A DNA stretch of 64,000 nucleotides from Corynebacterium stercoris (GCF_024160105.1 NZ_JAMFTQ010000002.1:217195-281194), one strand, 5' to 3'. Shown: positions 18,144 through 27,591, counted from the stretch's first letter. Translations and numbers: made by a program. Notes: a model not told the origin generated them from the sequence alone.

Positions 18144-18671
18144 GTGACCGACTTCAGCGTTTCCTCCTCCGGGCCCGGCGCGGCCGCGCCGCAGGTCTTG
18201 TACTCGGAACGGCAGTGGGTCCCGTGGTACTGGTGGGCCGCCGGCCTCGGCCTGACCCTGCTGCTGTCCGCCCAATTCGCCTTGAACCGCAATGTGTGGT
18301 GGTTCATCATCCCGTTCATTGCCGTCGGCGGGCTTGTCGCCTGGTTCCTCACCTGGTTGTCAAAGACCGTGGTGCGCGTTGAGCTGGAGGCGGACGGTAC
18401 GCGCTGGCTGAATGTGGAGGACGCGAACCTCCCCGCCAGTGTGGTGTCCAGGTCGATGGTGGTGCCGGCGTCGGCACGCCAGAACGCGCTCGGCCGCCAG
18501 TTGGACCCGGCGGCGTTCCTTGTTTCCCACGCGTGGGTGCCGGAGCATGTCCTTTTAGTGCTGGACGATCCGACTGACCCGACCCCCTATTGGATGGTGT
18601 CCGCCCGCAACCCCGAAGCTGTGCTCGAGGCCTTTGTCCCGGGCCAGCGGGACACGGGCGAGCCGGTCTAA
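18144..18671 (+). CDS. DUF3093 membrane protein
   Basis: 175 aa. Two transmembrane helices near the N-terminus ([18 protein letters not shown] and [20 protein letters not shown]), then a soluble domain with the family segments [19 protein letters not shown] and [14 protein letters not shown]. Conserved next to dut in mycobacteria and corynebacteria; function unknown. GTG 18144 follows TAAGGT by 7 nt. Converges on the DUF4193 gene 12 nt downstream. Confidence 0.85.
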   Translation: MTDFSVSSSGPGAAAPQVLYSERQWVPWYWWAAGLGLTLLLSAQFALNRNVWWFIIPFIAVGGLVAWFLTWLSKTVVRVELEADGTRWLNVEDANLPASVVSRSMVVPASARQNALGRQLDPAAFLVSHAWVPEHVLLVLDDPTDPTPYWMVSARNPEAVLEAFVPGQRDTGEPV

Positions 18672-18683
18672 CTACCCCGGCGA

Positions 18684-18977
18684 TTACTCGCAGTCGAGGC
18701 AGATCATGGAGCCATCCGGCTCCACGTGTGCGAGGCGCTTGCGCTTCTGCACCAGGAAGCACGAGGCGCAGGTGAATTCGTCGTCCTGGCGCGGCTTGAC
18801 CTCGACGTTGAGCTCCTCGCCCGAAAGATCCTGGCTGGGCAGCTCGAAGGGCTCCACAATCTCACCGTCATCATCCATGCTGCTGCCAGCTACCTCGGCG
18901 GCCTTGAGGCCCTCGAGAGAATCGGTCTCGAGTTCGTCGTCCATCCGGCGGCGCGGCGCGTCGTAATCGGTAGCCAT
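18684..18977 (-). CDS. DUF4193 small acidic zinc-ribbon-like protein
   Basis: 97 aa. The N-terminus MATDYDAPRRR and acidic middle (ETDSLEGLKAAEV, DDDGEIVEPFELP) are typical of DUF4193. The C-terminus has two Cys pairs (FTCASCFL and ICLDCE), which probably bind one zinc. ATG 18977 has a strong GGAGG site; the longer frame from 19004 lacks one. Function unknown; the pattern resembles small RNA-polymerase-associated proteins, but this is only a resemblance. Confidence 0.85.
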   Translation of the reverse strand: MATDYDAPRRRMDDELETDSLEGLKAAEVAGSSMDDDGEIVEPFELPSQDLSGEELNVEVKPRQDDEFTCASCFLVQKRKRLAHVEPDGSMICLDCE

Positions 18978-19093
18978 GGTGAGTCCTCCAGCAAGTGCAG
19001 TCATGCGCAGTTTCTTGCGCGTTTGAGGCGGAATACTAAAGCAACCCGCGCGCTATGTCATCTGCCCACGTCAACTGGGTAAACGGGGGTAAT

Positions 19094-19954
19094 TTACGGC
19101 CCCTCCAACGCGCGCGTGGCACCCGCCGATTCCAGCAGGTCGTAGAAGCTGTCCCACAACCGTGGCGCGGCGGCGATGAGCGGCGCGCCGACATCAGCTT
19201 TGTCCTCGAGCCCAGGGTGGCGAACCACGGCCCCCGCCTCAGCCGCGATGACGGCACCGGCGGCGTAGTCCCAGGGGTGCGTGCCGTGCTCGTAGTAAGC
19301 GTCGACGCGGCCTTCCGCCACGTGGCACAGATCGATCGCCGCTGAACCAAGGCGACGGATGTCGCGCACCCGCGGCAACACGAGGCGCAGGATCTCAGCC
19401 TGGGCCGCGCGCCGGTTGGCGTCGTAGCCGAAGCCCGTTGCCACGAGCGCGAGGTCCGTGTTCTCCGCCCGCGAGGCGATGAGCCGCGTGCGTTCCCCGC
19501 CGCGCTCCACGAAAGCGCCCTCCCCCACCGCCGCGGAATACACGTCGCCGCTCGCCACGTTCACCACCGCGCCCGCCGCCAGCTCGCCGTCGACAGCCAC
19601 GCCGACCGATACCGCGTAGATCGGCAGGCCGTACAGGAAGTTCACGGTGCCGTCGATGGGGTCCACGACCCACTCAATGCCCGTCGTGCCGGCGACGTTC
19701 GCTCCTTCCTCGCCCACAATGCCGTCGTCGGCACGCAATTCGCGCAACCGCTCGGCGATGCGCACCTCCGCGGCCCTGTCCACCGCGGTGACGGGATCCA
19801 CCGGCGTGGATTTTGTTTCCGTCACCTGCGCGACGGAGCCGTGCTTGGCCAGGAAGTCGCGCTGCAGCACGATCAAATCGGCGGCATCGGTGGCGAGGTC
19901 GATGCAGATGTCGCGGAGCTGGGCGTGGTTGGGGCGTGAGTCCATACGTTCCAT
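19094..19954 (-). CDS. suhB: Inositol monophosphatase family protein (SuhB-like)
   Basis: 286 aa. Mg2+-dependent phosphatase acting on myo-inositol phosphate or a related sugar phosphate. The metal-binding motifs are present: [26 protein letters not shown] and the C-terminal [19 protein letters not shown]. In this phylum inositol supplies phosphatidylinositol, lipomannan and mycothiol, a plausible role. ATG 19954 (GGGGG 4 nt upstream) is favoured over ATG 19945. Divergent from ppgK with 37 nt between. Confidence 0.88.
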   Translation of the reverse strand: MERMDSRPNHAQLRDICIDLATDAADLIVLQRDFLAKHGSVAQVTETKSTPVDPVTAVDRAAEVRIAERLRELRADDGIVGEEGANVAGTTGIEWVVDPIDGTVNFLYGLPIYAVSVGVAVDGELAAGAVVNVASGDVYSAAVGEGAFVERGGERTRLIASRAENTDLALVATGFGYDANRRAAQAEILRLVLPRVRDIRRLGSAAIDLCHVAEGRVDAYYEHGTHPWDYAAGAVIAAEAGAVVRHPGLEDKADVGAPLIAAAPRLWDSFYDLLESAGATRALEGP

Positions 19955-19991
19955 CGTGCCCCCAATCGCTGCGTTTTGTACACTGCTCGGC

Positions 19992-20753
19992 ATGGCAGGA
20001 GCGGAGAATCTTGGCGTAGGCGTGGATGTCGGCGGTTCCGGCATCAAGGGCGCAGTGGTGGACCTGACGACGGGCGAGTTCGTCGGCGAGCGAGTGAAAA
20101 TTGCCACCCCGAAACCCGCCACCCCGGACGCTGTGGCCGCAGTCGTCGCCGACGTGGTTCGCGAGCTTAAGTGGGACGGCCCCGTGGGTGTGGCACTGCC
20201 CAGCGTGATCAAGCATCAGATCGCAGTGACCGCCGCCAACATCGACAAGTCCTGGATCGGCACCAACGTGCACGACCTGCTCGCACGTCACCTCGGCGCG
20301 CGCCAGATTGCCGTGCTCAACGACGCGGATGCCGCCGGCCTCGCCGAGGTTGCCTTCGGCGAGGAGGATGCCAAGCGCGGCGCGGTCATCTTCCTCACCT
20401 TCGGCACCGGCATCGGTTCCGCGTTCTTCGCCGACGGCAGGCTCTTCCCCAACACCGAGCTGGGGCACTTGCTTATCGACGGACGCGATGCAGAACACCT
20501 CGCATCTTCCGCAGTCAAGGACGCTGAAGACCTCAGCTATCCGGAGTGGGCCACCCGCGTGGACACCGTCCTGAAGGAATTCGACCGCCTCTTCAACCCG
20601 GCCGCGTTCGTGGTCGGCGGCGGCATTTCGCGCAAGGCCGATCGCTGGGTGCCGCACCTCACCGTCGACGTGCCGGTCATCCCGGCGAAGCTGCGCAACC
20701 GCGCCGGCATTGTCGGTGCCGCGATGGCCGTCCGCGAACACGTCGCGCCGTAG
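19992..20753 (+). CDS. ppgK: Polyphosphate glucokinase
   Basis: 253 aa ROK-family kinase that phosphorylates glucose with polyphosphate or ATP. N-terminal phosphate loop [10 protein letters not shown] (residues 10-19), catalytic Asp in [11 protein letters not shown], second glycine loop [11 protein letters not shown], and [13 protein letters not shown]. It lacks the Cys-rich zinc motif of many other ROK kinases, as is normal for PpgK. Start ATG 19992 follows TACACT by 7 nt (leaderless pattern). Lies upstream of sigA, as in mycobacteria. Confidence 0.93.
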   Translation: MAGAENLGVGVDVGGSGIKGAVVDLTTGEFVGERVKIATPKPATPDAVAAVVADVVRELKWDGPVGVALPSVIKHQIAVTAANIDKSWIGTNVHDLLARHLGARQIAVLNDADAAGLAEVAFGEEDAKRGAVIFLTFGTGIGSAFFADGRLFPNTELGHLLIDGRDAEHLASSAVKDAEDLSYPEWATRVDTVLKEFDRLFNPAAFVVGGGISRKADRWVPHLTVDVPVIPAKLRNRAGIVGAAMAVREHVAP

Positions 20754-20806
20754 CGCTGTTTCCGGCCAAGTACCTCAGATACTGCGCGTTCGGCGGGTCG
20801 GTGGAA

Positions 20807-20812
20807 TATAAT
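20807..20812 (+). promoter_or_regulatory. Possible sigA promoter -10 box (TATAAT)
   Basis: A perfect TATAAT lies ~150 nt upstream of the sigA start in a 208-nt non-coding gap. No good -35 is visible at 17 nt. A second hexamer, TACTAT, is at 20827-20832. The transcript would carry a long 5' leader. Confidence 0.45.
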
Positions 20813-20961
20813 CGCCGGCTCATTGTTACTATGGGCGTTCTGAAATCACGGACAGAAGTCCGTACCCTGGTGTGCCAATACCTCGGCATATCCGGGGACC
20901 GCATCCAGCCCGTGCCGCGGGTTGGCCGCGGAAACTGATCCGAATTGGCGAAAGGGCGTAC

Positions 20962-22473
<1,512 letters not shown>

Positions 22474-22494
22474 GCGGACTCGCTCTCACCTTTT

Positions 22495-22526
22495 CGCCCG
22501 GATGGATTCCGCCGGGCGGAATTTTT
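22495..22526 (+). terminator. Rho-independent terminator of sigA
   Basis: Stem CGCCCGG (22495-22501) / CCGGGCG (22512-22518) with a 10-nt loop, then GAATTTTT. The 3' part also forms a compact alternative hairpin, TTCCGC-CGG-GCGGAA at 22507-22521, directly followed by T5. Confidence 0.85.
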
Positions 22527-22582
22527 GTGTCCGCCTTGGCATTGTGGTCCGGACGCGGAGTGCCCAATGCCCGTGGCTTGGG

Positions 22583-22635
22583 TCTGCCGCGCGGAAGACC
22601 TTCAACTCCCGCTCGAGGGTTGTCCGCCGCGCAGA
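22583..22635. repeat. Structured 53-nt repeat, copy A
   Basis: Layout: 13-nt palindrome (TCTGCCGCGCGGA), a 27-nt spacer starting AGACCTTCAAC and ending GGGTTG, then a second palindrome-like TCCGCCGCGCAGA. The spacer ends can pair (CAAC/GTTG). Related copies are at 22671 and 26662. Confidence 0.8.
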
Positions 22636-22670
22636 AAAGACCGCTTGTCGCATCCAAGGCTCAGCCCGAG

Positions 22671-22723
22671 TCCGCCTGGCGGAAGACCCTCAACCCCGAC
22701 TCGACAGTTGTCCGCCGCGCGGA
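22671..22723. repeat. Structured 53-nt repeat, copy B
   Basis: Same layout as copy A: TCCGCCTGGCGGA, a 27-nt spacer (AGACCCTCAACCCCGACTCG, then ACAGTTG), and TCCGCCGCGCGGA. It abuts the IS481-like pseudogene on its right. Confidence 0.8.
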
Positions 22724-22739
22724 AAACACCGCTCGTCGC

Positions 22740-23114
22740 GTCCTCGACGAGTTCCGCACGTACTAAAACACCCAACGACCCCACCGCGCCCTGGGCAGAC
22801 GCACACCAGCACAGGCCTACACCGCACGCCCCAAAGCCACCCCCAACGACAACCCACAAGAAGAATGGCGCACCCGAGACGACATCGTCTGCAACAACGG
22901 AAAAGTCACCGTCAGATACGCCGGCAAACTCTTCCACCTCGGCATCGGACGCGCCTACAAAGGCCAAAAAATCCTCATGGTCATCACCGACAACCACATC
23001 ATCACATCACTGGCCGAAACAGGAGAAGTCATCACCGAGCACTACATCGACACCAGCCGCGACTACCAAATGGCCTACTGGAAACACGGCGACCCACCAC
23101 TAGACCCCCACTAA
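22740..23114 (+). pseudogene. IS481-type transposase, 3' remnant with an in-frame stop
   Basis: One frame reads VLDEFRTY, a TAA at 22764-22766, then NTQRPHRALGRRTPAQAY and ~100 more residues (EEWRTRDDIVCNNGKV, RYAGKLFHLGIGRAYKG) to TAA 23114. This is the C-terminal end of an IS481-family transposase, whose integrase core ends with Y-N-x-x-R-P-H-R-A-L. Normally the stop position holds Tyr, so TAC to TAA is the likely lesion. The DDE core upstream is missing and replaced by the repeats. It marks old insertion activity in this island. Confidence 0.82.
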
Positions 23115-23118
23115 CACA

Positions 23119-23159
23119 AAACCGGTGCCCCAGAACACAAAACACTGAGGCACCGGTTT
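23119..23159 (+). terminator. Hairpin after the IS481 remnant
   Basis: Perfect 11-bp stem AAACCGGTGCC (23119-23129) / GGCACCGGTTT (23149-23159), 19-nt loop. The T-run is short (TTTG), so it may be a weak terminator or the end structure of the old element. Confidence 0.6.
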
Positions 23160-23238
23160 GTCCACAATGACGCGACTCACCCGTCAAGCATGTCGCGACT
23201 CATGAGACGGGTTAGCAGGCGGGTGGGGGGGTGTGGTC

Positions 23239-23267
23239 TTGACGGTTACTAAATGAACATATAGGCT
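23239..23267 (+). promoter_or_regulatory. Promoter of the TetR-ABC operon
   Basis: TTGACG (23239-23244), 17-nt spacer, TAGGCT (23262-23267). The start of transcription would fall at or next to the ATG at 23275, and no Shine-Dalgarno is present, so the first gene is probably leaderless. An autoregulatory TetR site would be expected over this spacer, but no clean palindrome is visible. Confidence 0.6.
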
Positions 23268-23274
23268 GCTAAAC

Positions 23275-23946
23275 ATGAATTCAGTTTCTGAGTCTTCCGA
23301 TCTGACCGGGCGTGCCCGTCTCCGTGATGCGGCGATCGAGTTGTTCGCGGAACGGGGGTTCGACAAGACGAGCGTGAAGGCAATCGCGGAGGCTGCCGGG
23401 GTCAGTCCTGGACTGGTGATCCATCACTACGGGTCGAAGGACGAGTTGAAGCGCGTCTGCGATGAGCATGTGATCGCCAAACTGCTCGATGAGCGATTCG
23501 CCTCAGCGGAGACTCCCTCCCCGAACCTGGTGCAAGCGCTTCTGGCCGAAGCCTCGAGCGCGGGCCCGATGTTCAACTACCTCGCCCGCCTGCTGATCGA
23601 ACCGGGTAAGGCCGGTGACGAACTGCTCGCCCGGCTGGTGGCGAGCACCCGGCAGAACCTGGCCGAGGGGCGCGAGTCTGGTTCGATCAGGCCTGCATCT
23701 GATCCCGAGGCGACCGCGATGCTGGTCACCGTGTTCGGGGTCGCGCAGTTCTTGGTGCGTGATCGCTTCGCGCAGGTCTTGGGGGCTGACCCGTTCTCGG
23801 CTGAGGGGGCGGCACGGCTCACGCTCCCGACTCTCGAAATCTTCACCGAGGGCCTCTATGCCGATACGGGGCTGCTTGAAGCGGCTCGAAGCGCCCTCGC
23901 AGGGCAGAGCGACGCCAAGTCGAACGACGGAAGGGATGGCGCATGA
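23275..23946 (+). CDS. TetR-family regulator of the adjacent ABC exporter
   Basis: 223 aa. N-terminal TetR helix-turn-helix (residues ~14-60: ARLRDAAIELFAERGF, then KAIAEAAGVSPGLVIHHYGS) and an all-helical ligand-binding domain with EPGKAGDELLARLV and FGVAQFLVRDRFAQVLG. Its stop overlaps the ABC ATPase start (ATGA), so it is the first gene of a three-gene operon. Probable role: repressor released by the exported compound. Codon use is smoother and more uniformly GC-rich than in the remnant DNA around it, which fits acquisition as a unit from another high-GC actinobacterium. Confidence 0.88.
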   Translation: MNSVSESSDLTGRARLRDAAIELFAERGFDKTSVKAIAEAAGVSPGLVIHHYGSKDELKRVCDEHVIAKLLDERFASAETPSPNLVQALLAEASSAGPMFNYLARLLIEPGKAGDELLARLVASTRQNLAEGRESGSIRPASDPEATAMLVTVFGVAQFLVRDRFAQVLGADPFSAEGAARLTLPTLEIFTEGLYADTGLLEAARSALAGQSDAKSNDGRDGA

Positions 23947-24869
23947 CCGCCGTCATTGAGACACGCGAGTTGCAGAAGAAGTACGGCAAGCACCTCGCCG
24001 TCGATGGGATCGGCCTGCGCGTCGAACGGGGTTCGGTGTTCGGGTTGATCGGTCCGAACGGTGCGGGCAAGACGACGGTGTTGCGGATGCTGGTGGACAT
24101 CATCCGCCCGACCGCTGGGGAGTTGAGCGTGCTCGGTTCCGTGCCACGCCGTTCCGGTACGGCGCTGCGTCGTCGTATCGGCTACCTGCCGGGCGAGCTG
24201 AAGCTGTCCGAGCGCATCCGTGGCGGCACGCTCTTGCATCACCTGGCTCAGATCAGCGGTCCGGTCGAGCCGGGCACGATCGAGGGCCTGGCAGAGCGTC
24301 TGGGTCTTGACCTGAACCGTCCTGTGAGGGCGTTGTCGAAAGGGAACCGGCAGAAGCTGGGCCTGATCCAAGCGTTCATGCATCGGCCGGAGTTGATAAT
24401 TCTCGATGAGCCGACCAGCGGCCTCGATCCGTTGGTGCAGCGCGAGTTCCTGGCGATGGTGCGCGAGGCACGCGAAGCCGGGCAGTCGGTTCTACTCAGT
24501 TCGCACATCCTGACCGAGATACAGCACTCCGCAGATGATGTGGCGGTTCTCGCCGGCGGCAGGATCGTCGCCCAGGGCGACGTGTCCTCGCTGAGACTCT
24601 CCCGCGTCGCCCGGCTGAGCGCCGTGCTCGCAGACACCACCGCCGACGCGGCACGGGCGGCGCTCGCCACGTTGCCGATACTGGATGACCTCGACGCGGA
24701 AGCGACCGCCTCGGGCGATCTCGTGAGGCTCAAGGCCACCATCCGAGGCGAGGCCGACACGGTCGTGAAAGCCCTCGCGCAGTTCACCGTGCGCGACCTG
24801 ACCATCGAAGAACCCGACCTCGAAGAGTCGATCCTCGACCTCTACGCGCGAACGAACGGCACCAGATGA
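23943..24869 (+). CDS. ABC transporter ATP-binding protein (drug/antibiotic exporter type)
   Basis: 308 aa. A single nucleotide-binding domain: Walker A GPNGAGKTT (37-45), Q-loop region, signature LSKGNRQKLGL, Walker B and D-loop LIILDEPTSGLDPLV, switch His in LLSSHIL. A C-terminal domain of ~90 residues (RLSAVLADTTADAARAAL onward) is like that of DrrA/NatA-type exporters. Translationally coupled on both sides by ATGA overlaps. Works with the next gene as an ABC-2 exporter; substrate unknown. Confidence 0.92.
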   Translation: MTAVIETRELQKKYGKHLAVDGIGLRVERGSVFGLIGPNGAGKTTVLRMLVDIIRPTAGELSVLGSVPRRSGTALRRRIGYLPGELKLSERIRGGTLLHHLAQISGPVEPGTIEGLAERLGLDLNRPVRALSKGNRQKLGLIQAFMHRPELIILDEPTSGLDPLVQREFLAMVREAREAGQSVLLSSHILTEIQHSADDVAVLAGGRIVAQGDVSSLRLSRVARLSAVLADTTADAARAALATLPILDDLDAEATASGDLVRLKATIRGEADTVVKALAQFTVRDLTIEEPDLEESILDLYARTNGTR

Positions 24870-25690
24870 CCACGGCAGCACTGGCCCCGGTTTCCCGACC
24901 CACCGCCCCGATCTTCTCCCGGCACCTGCTCGACGGCTGGCGCGGGCAACTCGGCTGGTCGCTCGGCATCGCGGCCGTGATCGGGATGTACCTGCCGTTG
25001 TTCCCCTCGCTGCAATCCCCGGAACTCGCGCAGTTGATCGACAGCCTGCCCGCTGAACTGGTGAGCACGCTCGGGTTCAACCAGATCGCCAGCGGAGCAG
25101 GTTACGCGCAAGCGACGTTCTTCGGCCTGCTCGGCTTCGTGCTCGCCGCAATAGCCAGCGTCTCCTGGGGCGCGGCGTTCATCGCAGGCACGGAGGAAAC
25201 CGGGCGACTCGAACTCACCCTCGCGCACGCGGTCGGACGCGCCCAGTACGCGCTCGAAAGTGCAGTGGCACTCATCGTCAAGATGCTCGCCCTCGGCGCG
25301 GTGGCATTCCTGCTGATCCTCGCAATCAACACCCCCGCAGAACTCGACCTCTCCGCCACCAACCTCCTCGCCGTAACGATCGCCTGGACAAGTCTCGGCC
25401 TCCTCTCCGGTGTCGCCGCTCTCGCGTTCGGCGCCCTCACCGGGCGGCGATCCTGGGCGATCGGAGCCGGAGCCGGGATCGCCGTCCTCGGCTACGGACT
25501 CGATGCCGTCGGAGGCACCAGCGAAGACTTCGCCTGGCTATCGAACCTCTCGCCCTACCACTGGGCATTCGACAACACCCCGCTCGCGGACGGCTTCGAC
25601 TGGGCCGGGCTTGCGCTCCTCTGGGGTCTCTCCGCAGTCCTCATAGGCATCACCGCCTGGGCGCTGTCGCGCCGCGACATCCTCGGGTAA
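24866..25690 (+). CDS. ABC-2 type exporter permease
   Basis: 274 aa with about six hydrophobic helices (LGWSLGIAAVIGMYLPLF, FFGLLGFVLAAIASVSW, ALIVKMLALGAVAFLLILAI, LLAVTIAWTSLGLLSGVAAL, AIGAGAGIAVLGYGLDAV, LLWGLSAVLIGITAWAL). The ETGRLELTLAHAVGR loop is typical of ABC-2 permeases paired with tetronasin-resistance-like ATPases. It is about half the length of two-domain permeases of that group, so it would function as a dimer. Ends with the RRDILG tail common in these proteins. Substrate not predictable. Confidence 0.88.
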   Translation: MTTAALAPVSRPTAPIFSRHLLDGWRGQLGWSLGIAAVIGMYLPLFPSLQSPELAQLIDSLPAELVSTLGFNQIASGAGYAQATFFGLLGFVLAAIASVSWGAAFIAGTEETGRLELTLAHAVGRAQYALESAVALIVKMLALGAVAFLLILAINTPAELDLSATNLLAVTIAWTSLGLLSGVAALAFGALTGRRSWAIGAGAGIAVLGYGLDAVGGTSEDFAWLSNLSPYHWAFDNTPLADGFDWAGLALLWGLSAVLIGITAWALSRRDILG

Positions 25691-25818
25691 CCCATATCCG
25701 TCGCCTGAGCAACTTTCCCCTCGCCCGCCCTGACCCCTAGCAACGTGGTGCATCTGCTGACGGGCGGCGGGTACAGCGGCGTCCTGGCGCGCGTGCTGGC
25801 GTGGGTGCTGGTGGCGCA

Positions 25819-25834
25819 CCTCCCTTCTGGGAGG
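25819..25834 (+). promoter_or_regulatory. Hairpin enclosing the Shine-Dalgarno of the next frame
   Basis: CCTCCC-TTCT-GGGAGG is a perfect 6-bp stem with a 4-nt loop. Its 3' arm GGGAGG is the ribosome binding site for GTG 25842, 7 nt downstream, so translation may be blocked when the stem forms. Confidence 0.6.
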
Positions 25835-25841
25835 CGTCACC

Positions 25842-26129
25842 GTGGACGAGCACATCACCCCTGCCAGCGACGATACGGCGGGACCGGCTGGCCCGGCCAG
25901 CCACGGATTCGAGAGCCCCGAGGGACTACGTGCCCTGTTGATCCGCTTGCATGAAGCCGGGCCTGGGGCCTGGCGGGGTGATCGTGAGGCGGCGGAACTG
26001 ATGCGATACACGGCAGTGAGGTATCGGCGGCTGGCTCGCAGATACAGGATGGATACCTGGGAGGTCGCTTCGATGGCGTTCGAGGTCACGCTCGCCCCCT
26101 CGACGCGGAACGCGGGAAGCGCTGGATAA
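25842..26129 (+). CDS. Short hypothetical protein, probably a truncated mobile-element gene
   Basis: 95 aa from GTG 25842 with a strong GGGAGG site inside a hairpin. The N-terminus is Pro/Ala/Gly-rich. The rest is basic and helical (AAELMRYTAVRYRRLARRYR, then MDTWEVASMAFEVTLAPSTR). I do not recognise a defined family; the segment MDTWEVASMAFEV reads like the N-terminal part of a longer replication or conjugation-associated protein, cut off here. No partner gene follows on this strand. It could be a non-functional leftover of the event that brought the exporter operon. Confidence 0.45.
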   Translation: MDEHITPASDDTAGPAGPASHGFESPEGLRALLIRLHEAGPGAWRGDREAAELMRYTAVRYRRLARRYRMDTWEVASMAFEVTLAPSTRNAGSAG

Positions 26130-26152
26130 ACACCTTCTCCTAACGACCGCTC

Positions 26153-26440
26153 CTACTCCCGCGCTTCGCTGGGGCCATCCGCAATACTGCGCCACAGAAA
26201 ACTTATGATGACTGCGGTAATTAGGTAACCGCTGACCGCATAATTGAAAAGGCCGCTACACATCTCATCGCTGAGTATGTCGTAGATCAGAAAAACGGGT
26301 GCTAGTAAAACCATCACGACTAAGAAACGGTATGGAGAAAGCACCTTCCGCTTAGCTGAAAGGTGGACTAGGTACCCCATTGCCATGATGCATAAGGAGA
26401 CGAATAGCGCGACTACAGCACCAAAAACCACATAGATCAT
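26153..26440 (-). CDS. Small membrane protein, unknown
   Basis: 95 aa with three predicted transmembrane helices (VVFGAVVALFVSLCIMAMGYLV, FLVVMVLLAPVFLIYDIL, YAVSGYLITAVIISFLW) and a short charged C-terminus. A GAGAG site lies just before ATG 26440. The DNA is clearly more AT-rich than the rest of the window, which supports foreign origin. No family recognised. Confidence 0.5.
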   Translation of the reverse strand: MIYVVFGAVVALFVSLCIMAMGYLVHLSAKRKVLSPYRFLVVMVLLAPVFLIYDILSDEMCSGLFNYAVSGYLITAVIISFLWRSIADGPSEARE

Positions 26441-26661
26441 GTTTCTCTCTGAATTCTTTTAGAGGGTGGCCACGACATCCGTTGCGCTCGATCTCATTCT
26501 GGAACCTCGGTTCCCTGTGTTGCCTGAGTGGGATCCGGCTGACTATCGGTCGTGGTGTCGCTTGGTGTGGGGGACTCTTCTTCTCGGATTGTTGGAAGTG
26601 AAGTGGGCATGCTACCACCCTTCTGTGCCGCTTCACACCTTCAACCCTCACTCAAAGGTTG
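26441..26661. other. Gene-poor end of the accessory island
   Basis: No convincing gene; a plus-strand frame at 26466-26729 runs straight through the repeats and has no start signal. The last part (26635-26661) is a further repeat spacer, ACACCTTCAACCCTCACTCA then AAGGTTG, preceded by a degenerate palindrome, so the repeat array here is longer than one unit. Confidence 0.5.
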
Positions 26662-26714
26662 TCCGCCGGGCGGAAGACCTTCAACCCCCGCTCGACGGTT
26701 GTCCGCCGCGCGGA
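26662..26714. repeat. Structured 53-nt repeat, copy C
   Basis: TCCGCCGGGCGGA, a 27-nt spacer starting AGACCTTCAACCCCCGCTCG and ending ACGGTTG, and TCCGCCGCGCGGA. It is the closest to a consensus of the copies in the window. The spacer ends CAACC and GGTTG can pair around a 10-nt loop. Confidence 0.82.
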
Positions 26715-26730
26715 TTGCGAGGACGCTGAG

Positions 26731-26765
26731 ACAAAACAACGGCCCCAGCGCGGTGCTGGGGCCGT
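26731..26765 (-). terminator. Terminator of the DUF4190 gene
   Basis: An 11-bp stem (26739-26749 with 26755-26765, ACGGCCCCAGC/GCTGGGGCCGT) with a 5-nt loop lies 15 nt past the minus-strand stop. On the minus strand it is followed by TTGTTTTG. Confidence 0.8.
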
Positions 26766-26780
26766 GAGTTTTCAGCGCGT

Positions 26781-27476
26781 TTAGTTATTGGACTCGATGC
26801 TGTCCATAACCTCTTTCTGGATGCACTCCTGCAGCTTCTGCGGATCATCCTGGTACTGCTCGCAGCGTTCGATCATGCCGCTCTCGAGCACCTGCTGTGC
26901 GATCTGGAAGCCGAAGGCAAAGATGGCGCCAGAGACGACGAGCGACACAACACCAAGCACAAGACCGGTGATCGCCTTACCCTTGCCGGACGGTGCACCG
27001 GCGGACTGTACTGCGACCTCCACATCCTTGGCGCGACGAATGCCCAAGAAGCCGAGAATGATCGCTGCCAGGCCGAGAATCAGCGCGAACGGGAAGAACA
27101 GCACGATGAAGATAAGCGCGATGATGCCGACGACGAGCGCCGCCGTTGCCATCGAGTTCTTCGGTGCCGGGGCGGCCGCTCCGTAGCCCGGGAACTGGCC
27201 GTAGCCCTGCTGGGCGTAGCCGTCCTGGCCGAAACCGGTCTGGCCGTACTGCTCGTAGCCTGGCTGACCGTAATCTCCCGGCTGACCGTAGCCGCTCTGC
27301 TGACCATACTGGCCGAAGTCAGACTGGTCGTAGCCGGACTGGCCCGGCTGACCGTACTGGTCGTAGCCAGACTGGCCGTAGCTGTTGGCCTCCGTGTTTG
27401 GGTTGTAAGCGGAGTAGCCCTCCGGGTGGTTGAAGCCGCTCGGGTCGGGACGGTTCGGGTTCGGGTTGTTCGTCAT
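26781..27476 (-). CDS. DUF4190 membrane protein with Tyr/Gly/Gln-rich N-terminus
   Basis: 231 aa. Residues ~1-110 are low-complexity, built from repeated GYGQPG/GYDQYGQ units; two to three membrane helices follow ([37 protein letters not shown] and [22 protein letters not shown]). This is the DUF4190 arrangement found in many actinobacterial proteins of unknown role. The tail has two Cys (ERCEQY, QECIQKE) that could form a disulfide outside. ATG 27476 ([10 protein letters not shown]) is chosen; the longer frame has no ribosome site. Confidence 0.82.
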   Translation of the reverse strand: MTNNPNPNRPDPSGFNHPEGYSAYNPNTEANSYGQSGYDQYGQPGQSGYDQSDFGQYGQQSGYGQPGDYGQPGYEQYGQTGFGQDGYAQQGYGQFPGYGAAAPAPKNSMATAALVVGIIALIFIVLFFPFALILGLAAIILGFLGIRRAKDVEVAVQSAGAPSGKGKAITGLVLGVVSLVVSGAIFAFGFQIAQQVLESGMIERCEQYQDDPQKLQECIQKEVMDSIESNN

Positions 27477-27591
27477 TGGTGTCTCACTTTCGTCGCGGTC
27501 TCTGTCACAAACTCCCCGCCATAGTACAGACGTGAACCCAAGCACCTCGGAACCGGAGATCCACCTCCGACGCGGAACTTCCGGCGCGGGG

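Noticed and set aside
20872..20961. Upstream extension of SigA by 30 codons
   Set aside because: The added residues do not resemble SigA N-termini, and GTG 20962 has a well-placed ribosome site.
22583..26714. CRISPR-like array from the regular palindrome/spacer layout
   Set aside because: The spacers are similar to each other rather than unique, there are only one or two units at each place, and no cas genes are present.
26466..26729. Plus-strand frame of 87 codons at the island end
   Set aside because: It has no ribosome site or leaderless -10 and runs straight through the structured repeats.
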